A DNA stretch of 64,000 nucleotides. Origin: Penelope pileata. Taxonomy: Eukaryota; Chordata; Aves; Galliformes; Cracidae. This document shows, piece after piece, positions 1 through 12,030 of this stretch (its first letter is position 1; the number at the start of each line of letters is the position of its first letter). The DNA lies in the NCBI GenBank assembly GCA_013396635.1, contig WBMW01000170.1, positions 534,896 to 598,895 on the forward strand, in the 5' to 3' direction. The notes below the pieces were generated by a model. It saw only the letters and a program-made list of their open reading frames with translations. It was not told the origin of the DNA and searched no databases. The position numbers and the translations under genes are program-made.

Positions 1-1430
1 ATATTTGCTCAATAATCTTCGGTATCCAGGAGCTTATCAGAAGCCTCGTATCCGGTACAGGCTGCTCTGGGTACAGCCTGGTGTTTCTCATTGGAGCGGT
101 GTAGAGTCCAGCTACACATGTCCAGAGAGCTACAAACAGATGGATTTTCACACACTCATATTACCAAACTTCTCTTTTAATGCATGGTTTATCTCTTCAC
201 AACGGAGTAGCTCTACTTAGATGCTACATAGAAAACAGAATTGCTAGGCTTGGGCCCATTTGGTACTAAAATTGTTTACAGAAGGAAAAAGCAAGACCAC
301 CAAATTAGCAACCAAATTTAAAACAGATTCCAAAGTGCATCTTCAGGTAGTATAATACACATCTTTCAAATGTATGGACATGAGCAGATGTCTGAGAAAA
401 ACATGGGATCAGCCGTAATTTGTGCAAAGACTGCCAGACTTTCATGAATGAGGGAGCCAAATAAAATGTGAATACCTTCCAAAAGAAAACAATGTAGCTA
501 GTCTCAAAGGTAAATAAAATCTGTCTAGATTAATTTAACATCTGTAGGTATATTTCTAAATCAAAGCATCATAAGCATAATATACATACCAGCTGTAAAA
601 TCTCTATTTCTGGAGTAAAAAAGGTCAATATAAGAGAGAGAAACAGGGGAAAAAAAAAAAAAAAAAAAAAGTTTGGTTGTTTCAGCTGTGCACTTCTAGG
701 AACTACACAGTCTGAAAAAAAAAATCAACATTGTATTAATATTTTTATTTTTAATCAGAGATTAAGTGAGTTTAGATTAAGGACACCAATTACAGTACTG
801 GACTCAGACCCTTTAAAAACGTGTATTTCAGCTTTATTACTTAATGATATATATTTTCCTGTATGTAGTTCAGGGGATTCATCAGGGGATAATGACCGAT
901 TCAGGTCTTTAACTTTTCTCCAGCTAGTGGCAAATAAAAGCTGTTCAGCTGTCTCAGACTCTTTAGCTATCTACAGACAGAGAGCACGCTACAAGACCGA
1001 GTGATATGAGATTTGTGCCCCAAAGAATTGGCATGGTTGCTCAGGTAAACAGAAGCAACAACTCTGATATAATTATATTGATGGAAGTCACTTAAAAACA
1101 CATCCCCCTTCCAAAAAAACCTGCAAAATAAATATGTCTTTAAAGATTGGTATAAAGGTAACAGGAATGGACAGTGGGAGGCTTGCTAAGGGGGACATTG
1201 TCCCAGTCAAGGAGTTTGGAGAGGGCGGGGAAGAAAGAAGAATAAAACTAGCCCTGGTCATATGGGATACCAAACCACCCACCAGTGATTTCAACCACTC
1301 CTTGATCTACTTCTTAACATCCCAAGTGAGTGGCCTTTGCCACCTTCCTCCAAGGTGTGGTTTAACAAACAACTGAACTGATGTAACACCTTCATGCAAC
1401 ACGGAAGATCCCGCTTCCTCCTGCCCCAAC
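1..1430. other. Intergenic DNA, no gene seen
   Basis: AT-rich sequence without a recognisable protein, RNA gene or CR1 copy. The open frames are short, unconserved in appearance and lack splice context. A run of 21 A residues lies at 650-670. Confidence 0.6.
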
Positions 1431-1436
1431 CCAAGG

Positions 1437-1529
1437 CCCTCTCCCTCTCCCTCTCNNNNNNNNNNNNNNNNNNNNNNNNNNNNNNNNNNNTCCCTCTCCC
1501 TCTCCCTCTCCCTCTCCCTTTCCTCTCCG
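1437..1529. repeat. CCCTCT hexamer microsatellite with assembly gap
   Basis: Perfect CCCTCT units flank a run of 35 Ns at 1456-1490, and the last units become impure near 1520. The array is a polypyrimidine tract on + and a polypurine tract on -, a type of sequence that often stops assembly. Its true length is unknown because the gap falls inside it. Confidence 0.9.
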
Positions 1530-1608
1530 CCTGCTTTGGTGTCTGCTGTCTCCTGGTCGAGTCAGCCCAGCTCATTCACTTAGAGAAAATTATCTGGCCT
1601 TTTTGCCA

Positions 1609-1673
1609 CCTAAGTGAGTCAAAATTCAACTAAAATTAACCATTAATCTTAGTTGAATTTTTACTCACTAAGG
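1609..1673. repeat. Near-perfect palindrome, 30-31 bp arms, 3-base loop
   Basis: The arm at 1610-1639 is the reverse complement of 1643-1672 with three mismatches, and the outer pair 1609/1673 also matches. The loop is only CCA (1640-1642). The arms share an AAAATTCAACTAA core. No coding content. It may be a small palindromic transposon remnant; the loop is too short for a normal microRNA precursor. Confidence 0.85.
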
Positions 1674-1844
1674 GGTCTGACAAATACTAGAGCCTAAAGA
1701 AGGTAAATGGCAGAGCAATGGGCCTGAAGGAAGGGTAGGAACCAACAGCATTTTCTGTTCTCAGCAGCGCTGGGTGGTGACATTGGCATTATTCCAAAGG
1801 ACTATTCTGGTGCCACAGCATCCATAAAGTACAGCTCTGGAGCC

Positions 1845-2015
1845 TGAGGCACCTTGGTTTGAGGAGCTGTGGATCCTCCTCCTTGGAGATCTCCAGAAGG
1901 CGCCTGGACGTGGGCCCGGGCACCCTGGTGTGAATGTCCCTGCTGGAGCGGGGGTGGGACCAGGTGGCCTGCAGAGGTCCCTGACAGCCTCAGCCGTGCT
2001 GTCATCCTGTGACTC
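1845..2015 (+). mobile_element. CR1 LINE 3' end fragment, + orientation
   Basis: The stretch resembles the 3' tail of a CR1 subfamily: a GGAGATCTCCAGAAGGCGCCTG segment near 1886-1907, then a CTGGAGCGGGGGTGGGACCAG-like segment (1940-1962), then GCAGAGGTCCCTGACAGCCTC (1971-1991) and an eroded terminal CTGTGA-type end. It is heavily diverged and strongly 5' truncated. The left boundary is uncertain; sequence from about 1760 could belong to it. Family assignment rests on remembered CR1 patterns, not a search. Confidence 0.7.
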
Positions 2016-2029
2016 ACTTTCCATTCTTA

Positions 2030-4570
2030 AAATTAAACTGTAGCATTGCCCTTCAAAAGAAAAAGATGCATTTTCACTTTGTGTTATAATTAGTTTTCTT
2101 GGATCAAAAAACTAAAGGCTCTGGTTTGTTTTTATTTACACCACAGTGCTGTCTTAGAGCACAGTGCTATGTAATCACTAATCTAACTGTAAAATCTCAA
2201 GAGGAGAGACAGCACTTCTAATTCTACTACCAAGCAATTAGGTGATGTCAGCATCCCTCACACCCTTGGTTAATCTTGGCTTCATTTACCCTATGATAAA
2301 ATAACAGTGCCTTGTCTTCACCCCATTTTTCCAGTGGTGCAGGGAGCTCACTGCAAGTATGCTGCAGTAAAGGCTTTTTTTTTTTTTTNCAGACCTGCTG
2401 ACATGTGTGAGAGTGACAGGGAGCGTTATCTTTTACATAACTTCAACAGGTAAACTCCTAGAACGTAAACATTTCAAGACTAGACACGTAGGGTACATAA
2501 GCAGAGAAAATTATTTTCTTTCTAGATTAATTGGAAATAAATTAAAGGTATATTGAGCTAGCTGATACATTTGAAAATCCTAGTCTGGACATTAAACAAA
2601 CAGTTGTAATATTATACCCCAGGATAAACAGCAAATATTTTGAGTTCTTTAGCAAATGTTTGCAGACATACACGCGGATGGATTGGGTAATCAAAGAAAC
2701 TGCAGGTGGGTAGCATGACTTAAAACAGATGCAAAAAGCTATGCAAAGTCTCCAATTAAACACTCTTGTACCAAGCTTCTTGTACTTCGCTTTTTGTGGG
2801 ATGGCATTTGGTGGTTTTGCATGCCCCGTTCTTGGTGCTTCCTAGCGGCTTGGGAACCTTTCAGGCCTCCAGCAATGTTTGTCAAAATAGGGAACCCCAA
2901 CAACAAGTACATGTGAACCCTGCGAGCAGTGGGTAGCTGGTGGGAAAGCAACTTTGGAATATTTGCTGCTTTGCATTCAAACGTGAAGAATTTTGTCTGC
3001 CAGTTTCTAGAGCCAAAAGTAGCAGCAGGCTGAGTGTTACCTCAAGCCATGAACAGAAGCTTCATTTTGAGCAAAGTGACCTAAGAAAATAAGGTTTCTT
3101 TGTCTATTTGTTTCTTAACTGTCAAGACATTACCATAAGGATTATTGTGAGAAAAAAAGATGTTCTGAAGATATGCTGAATGCTGCAAATAGTATAGAAA
3201 AGCTTTGGAAAACATGCTAGATTTACATCCAGCTCTGAATGCAACAATTTTTATTTCTTGCAGGTTCAGTATCAGCTTATTTACATGAGGTTTCCAGAAG
3301 TGAAGGAAGCATTTCAGACACAGTTTCACTAGGGAGAAACAGGTCTAGCTGCACAAAGATCTGTCATGTGTGATTTTGTTTACTTCTGTCCGTTTGCTAA
3401 CCTCAGACTTCAGTGAGTCATGGTATTTTTACTGCCATACTATCCATTCCATAGGCTTTAGCACACTCCTCCACTTAATTATTAACGAAGTCCAAAGGTA
3501 TCCACCCCTCTCCCACACAGATATTCCAGCTAAACATGACTCCATAAGCTCTTCTTACTTCAAATTGTTTGTTACAGTTTGGATAAATACAGTATTAGTA
3601 GTTGATGCTTCAATGTTGTTGAAATACTTCCCTTCTCGGTTCTCTAAGTTCAGTGTTTGAACGTCACAGTTCCTGCTGCTGCTGCTTGCATTCTCCACAT
3701 CCAGACAAAAGGGACTTAGGCCAGTCCTACAGACATCTACTGGCTTTGCTCTTCATCATCCTTTTGAGAATCGCCTTCTTTTCCAAGATTCCCTTTAGCC
3801 ACCTTCTAACAATAATGAGCTCTTTTCTCTCTTTCCTGATTCCTTGGCTCACTAGCTGCTGTCATCTCCTCTGTCTCTTTGGCCAGGCCTGACCATGGTT
3901 TGGTGCCAGGCCTGTTTCAGAGGTACTACAGATGGAAGGAATTAGCCGGCGTTCCTTCATCGCAGCACACCGCCTCCCTGGTACACAGGGCATGTGCCAG
4001 GAATTAAGTCAGGAAATCATTTTTATTTCCTGCAGCTTTTTAAAATTGCTTTTCAGCTGAACAGGTCTCCTGATCTGGTTCACAGAGAGGCCCTGCAAAC
4101 TGATGGTAGTAGGAAAATGTTGAGGACTCGGTGCTGGGATGTTCCCGACGCTGCAGTATTAGGGAACCATGGCCTTTCTGGTGCTCAGCTTGGATGAGCC
4201 AGCCCCGAATGTCTAGTGAGAATTAAGCTTGTTGAGGTGTCTTGGCACAGTGAATCTGCATGCATTTTCAAATCTCATCTGGCCTTTTCTGCAAAACAAG
4301 ATATCATGCTTGCAAATTACTTTGTCAAACATTTGAAATAATTTTAGTACTGTCTTGCTTTCAGAGGTTTACCTGGGTATTAGTTATGATAGTCACATGA
4401 CAAAGCCAACCAGTTTAAAGAACAGTGAGAAATACTGAATGAAGTCATGGACAATTGAAGTCTGAAGGACAAAGTGGCACCTGAAAAGGCTCAGCCCAAC
4501 TGCAAGTTTCTTTTGCTTAAAAATCTGACTTGTAGATACGTAATAATTGAGTAAAGAGCCCAACACTGAA
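2030..4570. other. Intergenic DNA, no gene seen
   Basis: No conserved coding segment, tRNA or recognisable transposon. A run of 14 T lies at 2375-2388 and is followed by a single N at 2389. The short open frames on both strands look like chance. Confidence 0.55.
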
Positions 4571-4576
4571 ATATTA

Positions 4577-5676
4577 CAGAATCATAGAATGGCTTAGGTT
4601 GGAGGGGACCTTAAAGATCATCCAGTTCCAACTCCCCTGACGTGGGCAGGGTTGCCAACCACTAGATCAGACTGTCCAGGAACCCATCTAACCTGGCCTT
4701 GAATGCCTCCAGTGGTGGGGAATCCACAACTTCTCTGGAAACCTGTTCCAGTGCCTCACCACACTCTGAGTAAAGAATTTTTTTCAAACATCTAACCTAA
4801 ATCTCTCTTTCAGTTTAAAGCCATTCTCCCTTGTCCTATCGCTATCTACTTGTGTAAAAAGCCAGTCCCCCTCCTGCCTGTAAGCTCCCTTTAAGTACTG
4901 GAAGGCCACACTGGAGGTCTCCCTGAAGCCATCTCTTCTCCAAGCTAAACAAGCCCAGAACCCTCAGCCTTTCTTCATAGGAGAGGGCTCCAGCCCTCTG
5001 ACCATCTTTGTGGCCCTTCTCTGGACTCACTCCAACAGCTCCACATCCTTCTTGTACTGGGAGCCCAGGCCTGGACATAGTACTCCAGATGGGGCCTTAC
5101 AATGGCAGAGTAGAGGCAAAACAATCACCTCCCTCTCCCTGCTGGCCACTCCTCTTTTGATACAGCCCAGGATACTGCTGGGCTGTAATTCTGTAGATTC
5201 TGAGCTGCAAGCTCCCACTGCTGGCTCATGTCCAGCTTTATGTCTATCAGGACTCCCAAGTCCTTCTCTGCAGGGCTGCTCTCAAGGAGTTCTTCTCCCA
5301 GTCTGTATACACATCTGAGTTTGTCCCAACCCAAGTGCAACACCTTGCGCTTGCCCTCGTTGAACCTCATTAGGTTCTCAAGGGCCCACTTTTCAAGCCT
5401 GTCCAGGTCCCTCTGGACGGCATCCCTTCCTTCTATTGTGTCAACTGCACAACTCAGCTTAGTGTCATCACCAAACTTGTTGAGGGTGCACTCGATCCCA
5501 CAGTCCATGTCATTGATAAAGATACTGAAGAGCACTGGTCTCAAGATGGACCTCTGGGGGACACCACTTGTGACTGGCCTCCACCTGGGCATAGAGCCGT
5601 TCACCACAACCTTCTGCCTATGACTATCCAGCCAATTCTTTATCTACTGAATATCCATCCTTCAAATCCCTATGTG
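4577..5676 (-). mobile_element. CR1 LINE, 5'-truncated, about 1.1 kb
   Basis: Chicken-repeat-1 (CR1) non-LTR retrotransposon lying on the - strand. The 3' end is at low coordinates, where the plus strand shows the typical inverted tail (ATCATAGAATGG at 4580-4591, then GGTTGGAGGGGACCTTAAAGATCATC). The 5' end breaks off near 5676. The copy covers the C-terminal part of the reverse transcriptase ORF and the 3' UTR. Truncation at the 5' side is the usual result of incomplete reverse transcription. CR1 is the dominant transposon family in birds. Confidence 0.95.
5125..5664 (-). pseudogene. CR1 reverse transcriptase C-terminal fragment (dead)
   Basis: Reading on - from about 5664 down to 5125, the translation shows the late reverse-transcriptase palm of CR1: SGVPQRSILRPVLFSIFIND, then CGIECTLNKFGDDTKLS, then a DLDRLEKWA segment and a short tail. 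The catalytic motif, normally F/YADD in this family, reads FGDD here. The upstream two thirds of the protein (endonuclease and early palm) are absent, so the copy cannot move by itself. The frame stays open for about 160 codons, so the insertion is not extremely old. Confidence 0.85.
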
Positions 5677-8580
5677 ATTGCTCTTCATAAAAAATTGTTC
5701 CAGCATAAGCTCAAAATATCAGTCATGAGTGCTGGAAAAGATGGGTGTTGCACAGTGGGAGTTAGTCATGGCCTGGAAAACAGGGTAGGAAAACAATTTC
5801 AGCTGAATAGTTACTCAGCTAATTGCTTTGAGTAAGTATCGGGTTTACACACCCTAGCACTCAAACTCAAAATTCCTACTTGATATGATGTGCTTGAAAA
5901 CCTACACTGAAGACCAAGATCTTGCTCTTTTTCCAGGGGAAACAAACAAACAAACAAACAAATAAACAAACAACTTAGGGGCTTTCTAAAACTGTATTTG
6001 GGGTAGCAAAAGGAACTAGGAGAAGAAACTACTTGCTTTAAGGATCTTGGAGCAGTGCAAAAGAGTGGTTAGATGGGCTCTGGAAAATGCACTGGAGCAG
6101 ATACAAAGTCCTTGTAACGCTCAATGTGTTTTCAAACTGCTCACCACATGCTGCCAATCTCTAAGCAGCATGCAACCTGTACCTTCCCTTTAATTGCCTC
6201 AGTTAAAAAAACAAAACAAACAAACAAACAAAACCTCACCACCAACAAAAAATAGGCGCTTAACTTCAAACTCACCTTCAAAAGCAGCTTAAGCCAAGTC
6301 ACTGGACTTTGCAGCAAAACAAACACGAGTACACACGATTCATGCTGACTCTCCTCGGGTGCTCTGGCAATAACACTTTTAAAATCACTGCATCGGCTTG
6401 CTAAATAAATGCACTTATACCTTTGGTGCACAAAAATGTGGTCTGAAGTGTATATCCCCATTACGGAGGCAAACATAATTTCTAATTTTGGTTTTAATTT
6501 CTGTGTCTGGGCTGAATTATTTGCAAAGAGTTGAGATTGCGGGAAGCTGACATATACATGGTAATTCCTTCCTGAACTCTGCATAATGCATGTGCAAAAG
6601 TGCAGAAACTACTGAACCTTAGATTAAGGCTACAACTAAAGCCAGACAAGTGTAAATAAGTATTGACTGGAGAATTGGAGAATTTACCAGTCGTGGTGTG
6701 GGCTAATCTAGGCGTGCAAGGGCATACACACACACTGCAGGGGTATATAAATGGACACAGTACAAGTTTTGATGAAAACCAACCATAAACTACTAATTGT
6801 ATTAAGAAATAAGTTCCACCGTGCATTCTTTCTTGCTTCTGTGTTACGTCTTGCTCTTCGGGAAAATGGTAGATTTTAGCATGATTAAAGGACAGTAGGC
6901 AGAGCACAGGGCTCTGAGGAAAGAGCACAGAGGAAAGAAGGGCTGATTGGTGGAAGAAGCCATCTGAAAGGGGTACTGTGCTGTTGCAAATACTAAAGAG
7001 GCTTGAGATAAAAGATAGCTTTAACTGGTGAGTGGGAAGAATGGAGGCCAAAAAAGATGTTGCAATAGTAAATAATGAATAAGATATGAATCACAGTCAT
7101 GGTGGTGATGACAGAGAGGATTTAAAGATGTCGCCCAAGAAGAGAATCTCAGTGTGACAGATAAAATACCAAATGGAAATAGAGACTGGGGAAAAAAGAG
7201 GTAGTAGAGAATTCACTGAGCCAACAGAGAAAAAGTAGGGAAGTGAGAAGCCTTGATAGGAAAATAAATGCTGTCTTTGAAGCAGGAAACATTCAAATAG
7301 TATTCAGTCTGCTAAATCTTGCTGAATCTGATAATAGAGTGCCAAGTAAAACCAAAATGCACAGGAAAGGAATCTTACACTGGAGGAAGAAGGAGTCTGA
7401 ATGAGAAGGTAGGGTGTATTTGGGAAGGAACAGAACAGCTGAGTGTTAAGAGTAATTGCTTTCTCCTGTAAAACATTTTCAAGCCAATACTTTCCCCTGT
7501 GGTTGCTTGACATACTGCAGAAGGGTCAAGTGTGGGCTCCCCTTCAGAAAGACCATGGAAAGGACTCTTTCTCCCATCTTTTTCATTTACCCTTAATTGT
7601 GCATTCTCAGTTACTGCAAGAAAGGTGCTTGCTCAGCAATAACAGTTTTTCTTTAAAAATCAACTTTTTTATTAAAATGGAAAAATGAAACAGTCACAGT
7701 AATAATGATGGGGAAACTATCACATTAAGCAAAAGGTAAATCCACAATTTTCATTGTTGCTGCAAATAATATAGCCATCCAATAGCAATGATGAAAGCAC
7801 CAGCATGAAAAGAATATTATTTTTTAGAGAAATTCTAAACACTTTGGGCTAAGAAGGGTTGATATGTAAGTTTTAAGCAGCAGCATCTTATATGCAACTG
7901 TTTGTACTCTTGTGGGGCAGGAAGAGATGTACCTGACATTTGCAATGTTTGGTCTTGAGACTCAGACAAATAATGAACTATTTCACTAGTAAGTAAGGAG
8001 TACTGCGTAAACTCACTTCCAGATATGGATAGAAACTCCCTGAATGTCTCCGTCCACACCTTACATCAATGGAAGAGCACTGTAAACATCTGTAATGAAA
8101 ATTAAATATGTCAAACAACTTTAATCCCTTATTTTGTTGGAAAATTAAAGCTTAGATTAGGCTAAAACACAACCCAATGTCTAAACAGCTTTGTGGAAAA
8201 TTGGACTTGTGTAAACCTGTAGCCTGCACTGTGGTTCTATCCAGGACTTGTCATATTAAAATGAGGCAGGTGTGCCTGAGATGATTTATCTTAAAACGTG
8301 TTCGTTTACCACTCTCAGAAGTTTGTTCTAACTGAGCCCAGAGACCTGCATCTGAAACCAGCCAGCCCTCACAGCCAGCCTGCCCTAACATGGCAACAAA
8401 ACCCAGCAGCACGAACCTCTCTGTGAAACTGATGCACTGGGACAGGGCTTCAGCAAGAAAGGTCAGGATGGACACATCTCACAGGCCGCTTCTGTTTCAC
8501 CAGTTTGTTTAAGTGGGTTGATCTGGAGAGAGAACCGGTCCTTAAACAGTAATTTGCATATTGTATATGTAAATGTATTT
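5677..8580. other. Intergenic DNA with AAAC microsatellites
   Basis: No gene recognised. AAAC-type tetranucleotide repeats lie at 5939-5972 and 6211-6234. Two overlapping minus-strand open frames of 147 and 185 codons (6141-7051) have no recognisable domain and look like chance. Confidence 0.5.
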
Positions 8581-8586
8581 AACTGA

Positions 8587-8780
8587 AATAAATCATGTCA
8601 TCTTCCATTCATTATCACTTGAGACTTTCGGCTTCAAGTTATTCTGCGCAATCGCAAATGGGCAGCATTCAGCCTGCAGAAAATTATGCACAAAAAGTCT
8701 TAAATTACACGCCCATGTTTTTATATACTTTTCTTAGTGACTTCTGTCAATAAAGCTTGTTCTCTTGTGAGAGTCCGGCC
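8587..8780 (+). terminator. Candidate polyadenylation region of an upstream + strand transcript
   Basis: AATAAA occurs at 8587-8592 and again at 8749-8754. The second is followed by TTGTTCTCTTGTGAG, the U/GU-rich context expected after a cleavage site. In mammals the let-7b/let-7a host non-coding gene lies upstream of PPARA on the same strand, so an lncRNA 3' end here is conceivable. No let-7 hairpin was found in the window. This is inference from motifs alone. Confidence 0.25.
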
Positions 8781-11280
8781 ACCTCTTTTCGTTAAAGAAG
8801 AGTAATTCAGTAATGCTAAAACAATTTTCAGTGAGTAAATGGTAGCTCAGTAAATCGTTAGCCACAGAAAGAGAAATGGAACCACGTGTGTGCTATTCCA
8901 GCTTATGAAATGCTGGACACGCTGTCTGAGGCTGCAGTTTCTGTTCAGATAAATACCGAATGGGAAGGCCCCGCTTCACTTCTCGTACTGACCTTGTTAA
9001 GAAAGCCTTTCGTGATGACACAGCAGAACAGAGACACGCTGTCTGTTAAAATTCCTATCATTGGATCAGCAAGAGAAACCACAGCAAATATTTGAGCGCA
9101 GGGGCAGCCCACTTCCTGCGTGTTACCCGGAGCTGGAGGAGGTGGCGAAGGAGCAGCAAGCCTTTGCTCTTCCCTTTCCCAAACTTATGATCCACGGTCT
9201 GACTGGATCTGCTCCTCTCCTTCCACATAGCTGCTACGAGACTCCCTGCCTGTTGTTGAACAGCCAGGAAGGCGTTCTTGTTTTGTGAATGAAAACATTT
9301 TATTACAGAAATGCTATGCGTGACAGTGAAGACCTCTGACTAAACCAGCTGGATGCTGAAAAGATGGAAAATCAGCTACTGCACAAGTCTGACTGCTTGT
9401 TTCACAACTGTCAATCTGTTGGGCAACACCAATATGGCTGTTGCATATTAATAGATTATAACAGTAATTACAGCTTATTCCATCTTAAAGCCTGGTAAAT
9501 AATCTAATTTCAGATTTCTGGGTGTTTGCACATTTATATAGCTAATGGATGTTTAAGATATTTAGTGTTATTAAGATTTGAAGTGCGATACGAATTTACG
9601 CAATCCTATCAGCAAGCTGCACACAAAAGGCACTTTCAGTACCAAAGGAATCGGCACGGTCTCCTGAGTAAATATTTGAAATGTGGGATACATTTTCCTC
9701 CTTTAGTGCAGATGTGTTCTGCAACACCAGATATTTTTACGGACAAAACGTACACAATTTATTGAAAACAAAACACTTCCAGTGGAGGGTCTTGGACGAT
9801 GTGGTGCTCTTCACTGACCGTGCTGCAGACAGAGGCTGCTGGAAGCTTGGCTATCAGCGAGCATGGCATAGGGAACCCGTGGCTTGTCAACAGGAAATGG
9901 CCCACAAATTATTTTAAATTCCAATAAATATTTTCATGTTCTTCCTGAGTTTGGGATCACATTAATGTGTAACCCAGTACAAGACATAGGAAACATTTAG
10001 TTGGGCCTCAGGAAAGACAGCTGAGCTCAAGAGCTAGGACAAAGCCTAGACAGCCTGGCACACCTCTCACTGGAAAGTGAAGTCCTGGCTGCGGTGAAAT
10101 TTGTGAACTCTGAAGGCAAAAGCCTGCAACCGCAGCAATTTTTCTTTTCCTTTGAGAATTTAACTGCAGTGCTTGTACAATGCCATCTCAAAGACCAGCA
10201 GTAGAAGCACGCACACGAACAGACCACTAAAGCTAGGTAGCTTTAGGTAGCTTCCTTGAAAGACTACGAAGGCAAGGAATATTATTTTTAAAAGCTGATA
10301 GTTAACCCAAATCAAATCAAAACAATATATATTTGTAATTGTACAGGAGCTCATTCTGTCTGGATATATTTTCAAGGGAAACAAACAAAACAAACAAACA
10401 AAAGCCAACAATGAAAAGCTCATCTTCTCAGATAACATCTTCTATAGTCGCTGATCCTCCTTATCAGCTGAGCTCTCTTACATACAGACTGTGAGGAAAT
10501 ACATAGGTGTTAAAATTGGGAATTAACTTTCTAAACCAGCTGATTCTTGCAGCATTGGGTGTTGGCCTGGCTTGGGACAAACCTGGAGCAGCATGACTGG
10601 TTGAGAACTTGGGCTGTCACCAGAATGGCTTTGAAAAGGCCTTAAACTACAGTAATGCGTCAGCTTCCCTCAGCTTCAGGTTTCTCCTTTTTACTGCTGT
10701 TCATTAGTTTTCACTGAGGCACATTTTCTGGGTGTCCTTGTGTCTACCCTTGCTGTTTCCGCAGTGAGTTTTCCAGCTCCCAGGTCCATGTGCTTAGCCC
10801 GAGGGCTGAGAAATGCACGGCCGAGTCTCCAGGGCAGAGCTCTCTTTCCTTCCCCCCAGTCCTGTGTTGCTATTTTCTGAGCTGTGGGAGTCAAAATAAG
10901 CAGAAGCCATGTGCGTATGCTCGATACATGGAAATGAGCTTCCTTGTGGAAGCACGTGAAGTGGGCTGTTTTTCCATTGACTACTCCAGGCAGTCATGAG
11001 TGAGAATATGAAAGTAAAAATGCAATTACACAATTAAAAAAGTAAGCTTGTGATTTTTTTTTTTTTGTAGTGACAACCACAACAATTACAAGGATAATCA
11101 AGACATGCAGCATTCATGAAGGGGCAGAAATGCGGGGGGAAAGGCTGACTCCCTTTAGAACAACAGTGTTTGTGTTTTGGGTCAGCTTTACGCGATTTAA
11201 GAGATTAGAGAAATGAAAGGCCTTCACAAAGCCTCGTTTAGTGCTCTGCTGGTTTTTATTCAAGATTTGGGATTTTACTC
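8781..11280. other. Intergenic DNA upstream of the PPARA CpG island
   Basis: No conserved coding segment seen. It contains an AAAC repeat (10379-10403), a T run near 11047-11067 and a lone AATAAA near 9924. GC content rises from about 11290 into the CpG island. Confidence 0.5.
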
Positions 11281-11289
11281 TGTAGGTGT

Positions 11290-12030
11290 TGCCCACAGCC
11301 TCCAGAGCAAAACGAAGCTCCTCACCGTCACGGGACAGTGCCCACGAGCCCTCCTCACCTCCCCCGGGGCCAAGGCCACCGGGAACATTCCCCAGGTGCT
11401 TCTACCCGCCCCGGTACTCTGAAACAAACGCCCGTTTGGGCTTCACGAGGCGAGAAGGACCTCGGGGCCCGCAATGACGGACGGAGGACGAGGGGTGGGC
11501 GCGGGGTGCCNNNNNNNNNNNNNNNNNNNNNNNNNNNNNNNNNNNNNNNNNNNNNCTCAGCGCTGCCCGCGCCGCGCCTTCACGTGAGCGCCCGGCGCGC
11601 GCCGCAAATAGCTCGGGCGGGCGGATAAGAGGGCGGCGAGCGCAGACTTTGTCCCCATACGGCCGCCTTCGCTCTCCGACGCTCCGTCCCTCCGCACCGC
11701 GGGGCTTTATCTGCCCTTGGCGAAAAGTTTCAGCGCCTCAGCCTCGCCCTCTCCCTCTCGATCGCGGTGAGTGCCAGCGCGGGCGGGCGGGAACGGGNAG
11801 CGCGGGGCAGTGCCCAGGGCAGCCCTTGCCGCGCGGAGGGGCCGCGGGGAGCGGAGCGGGGCGGGGGGGCTGCCGGGGCTCGGCCTTCCTCTGGCGCCGT
11901 GCGGTTCTGCTTTACTTCGTGCTGCCGCCGTGCTGCGAGGCGTGCCGGCGGGCTGCTGGCGCGGGGCAGTGCTTCGGCGGTCAGCGGTGCGGGCCCTGGG
12001 GTGCAGCTGGAGGGCAGCTCGGGAGCTGTG
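11290..12030 (+). promoter_or_regulatory. PPARA: CpG island and probable PPARA promoter
   Basis: Sharp change to GC- and CpG-rich sequence in an otherwise AT-rich window, with G/C boxes (GGGCGGGCGG near 11615-11625, GGGGCGGGGG near 11857). There is no TATA box. A palindromic E-box CACGTG lies at 11581-11586, about 180 bp before the first splice donor. An assembly gap (11511-11555) and an N at 11798 fall inside, so some promoter sequence is missing. Assignment to PPARA is by position and strand, since it is the only CpG island upstream of the gene; a CpG-island promoter is typical of this gene in vertebrates. Confidence 0.7.
11640..11766 (+). other. PPARA: Probable non-coding exon 1 of PPARA
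   Basis: Within the CpG island the sequence GATCGCG at 11760-11766 is followed by a consensus donor GTGAGTGCC from 11767. The transcription start is not fixed by sequence; a start near 11640, after the gap and G/C boxes, is a guess. No ATG-led frame continues usefully, which fits 5' UTR. Confidence 0.5.

Noticed and set aside
6141..7051. Two overlapping minus-strand open frames of 147 and 185 codons
   Set aside because: No domain or family resemblance, low-complexity stretches, AT-rich context and no splice or promoter signals; most likely chance frames.
1..11300. Search for let-7 hairpins of the neighbouring microRNA cluster
   Set aside because: No GAGGTAGTAGGTTG or its complement was found; the cluster is probably further upstream, outside the window.
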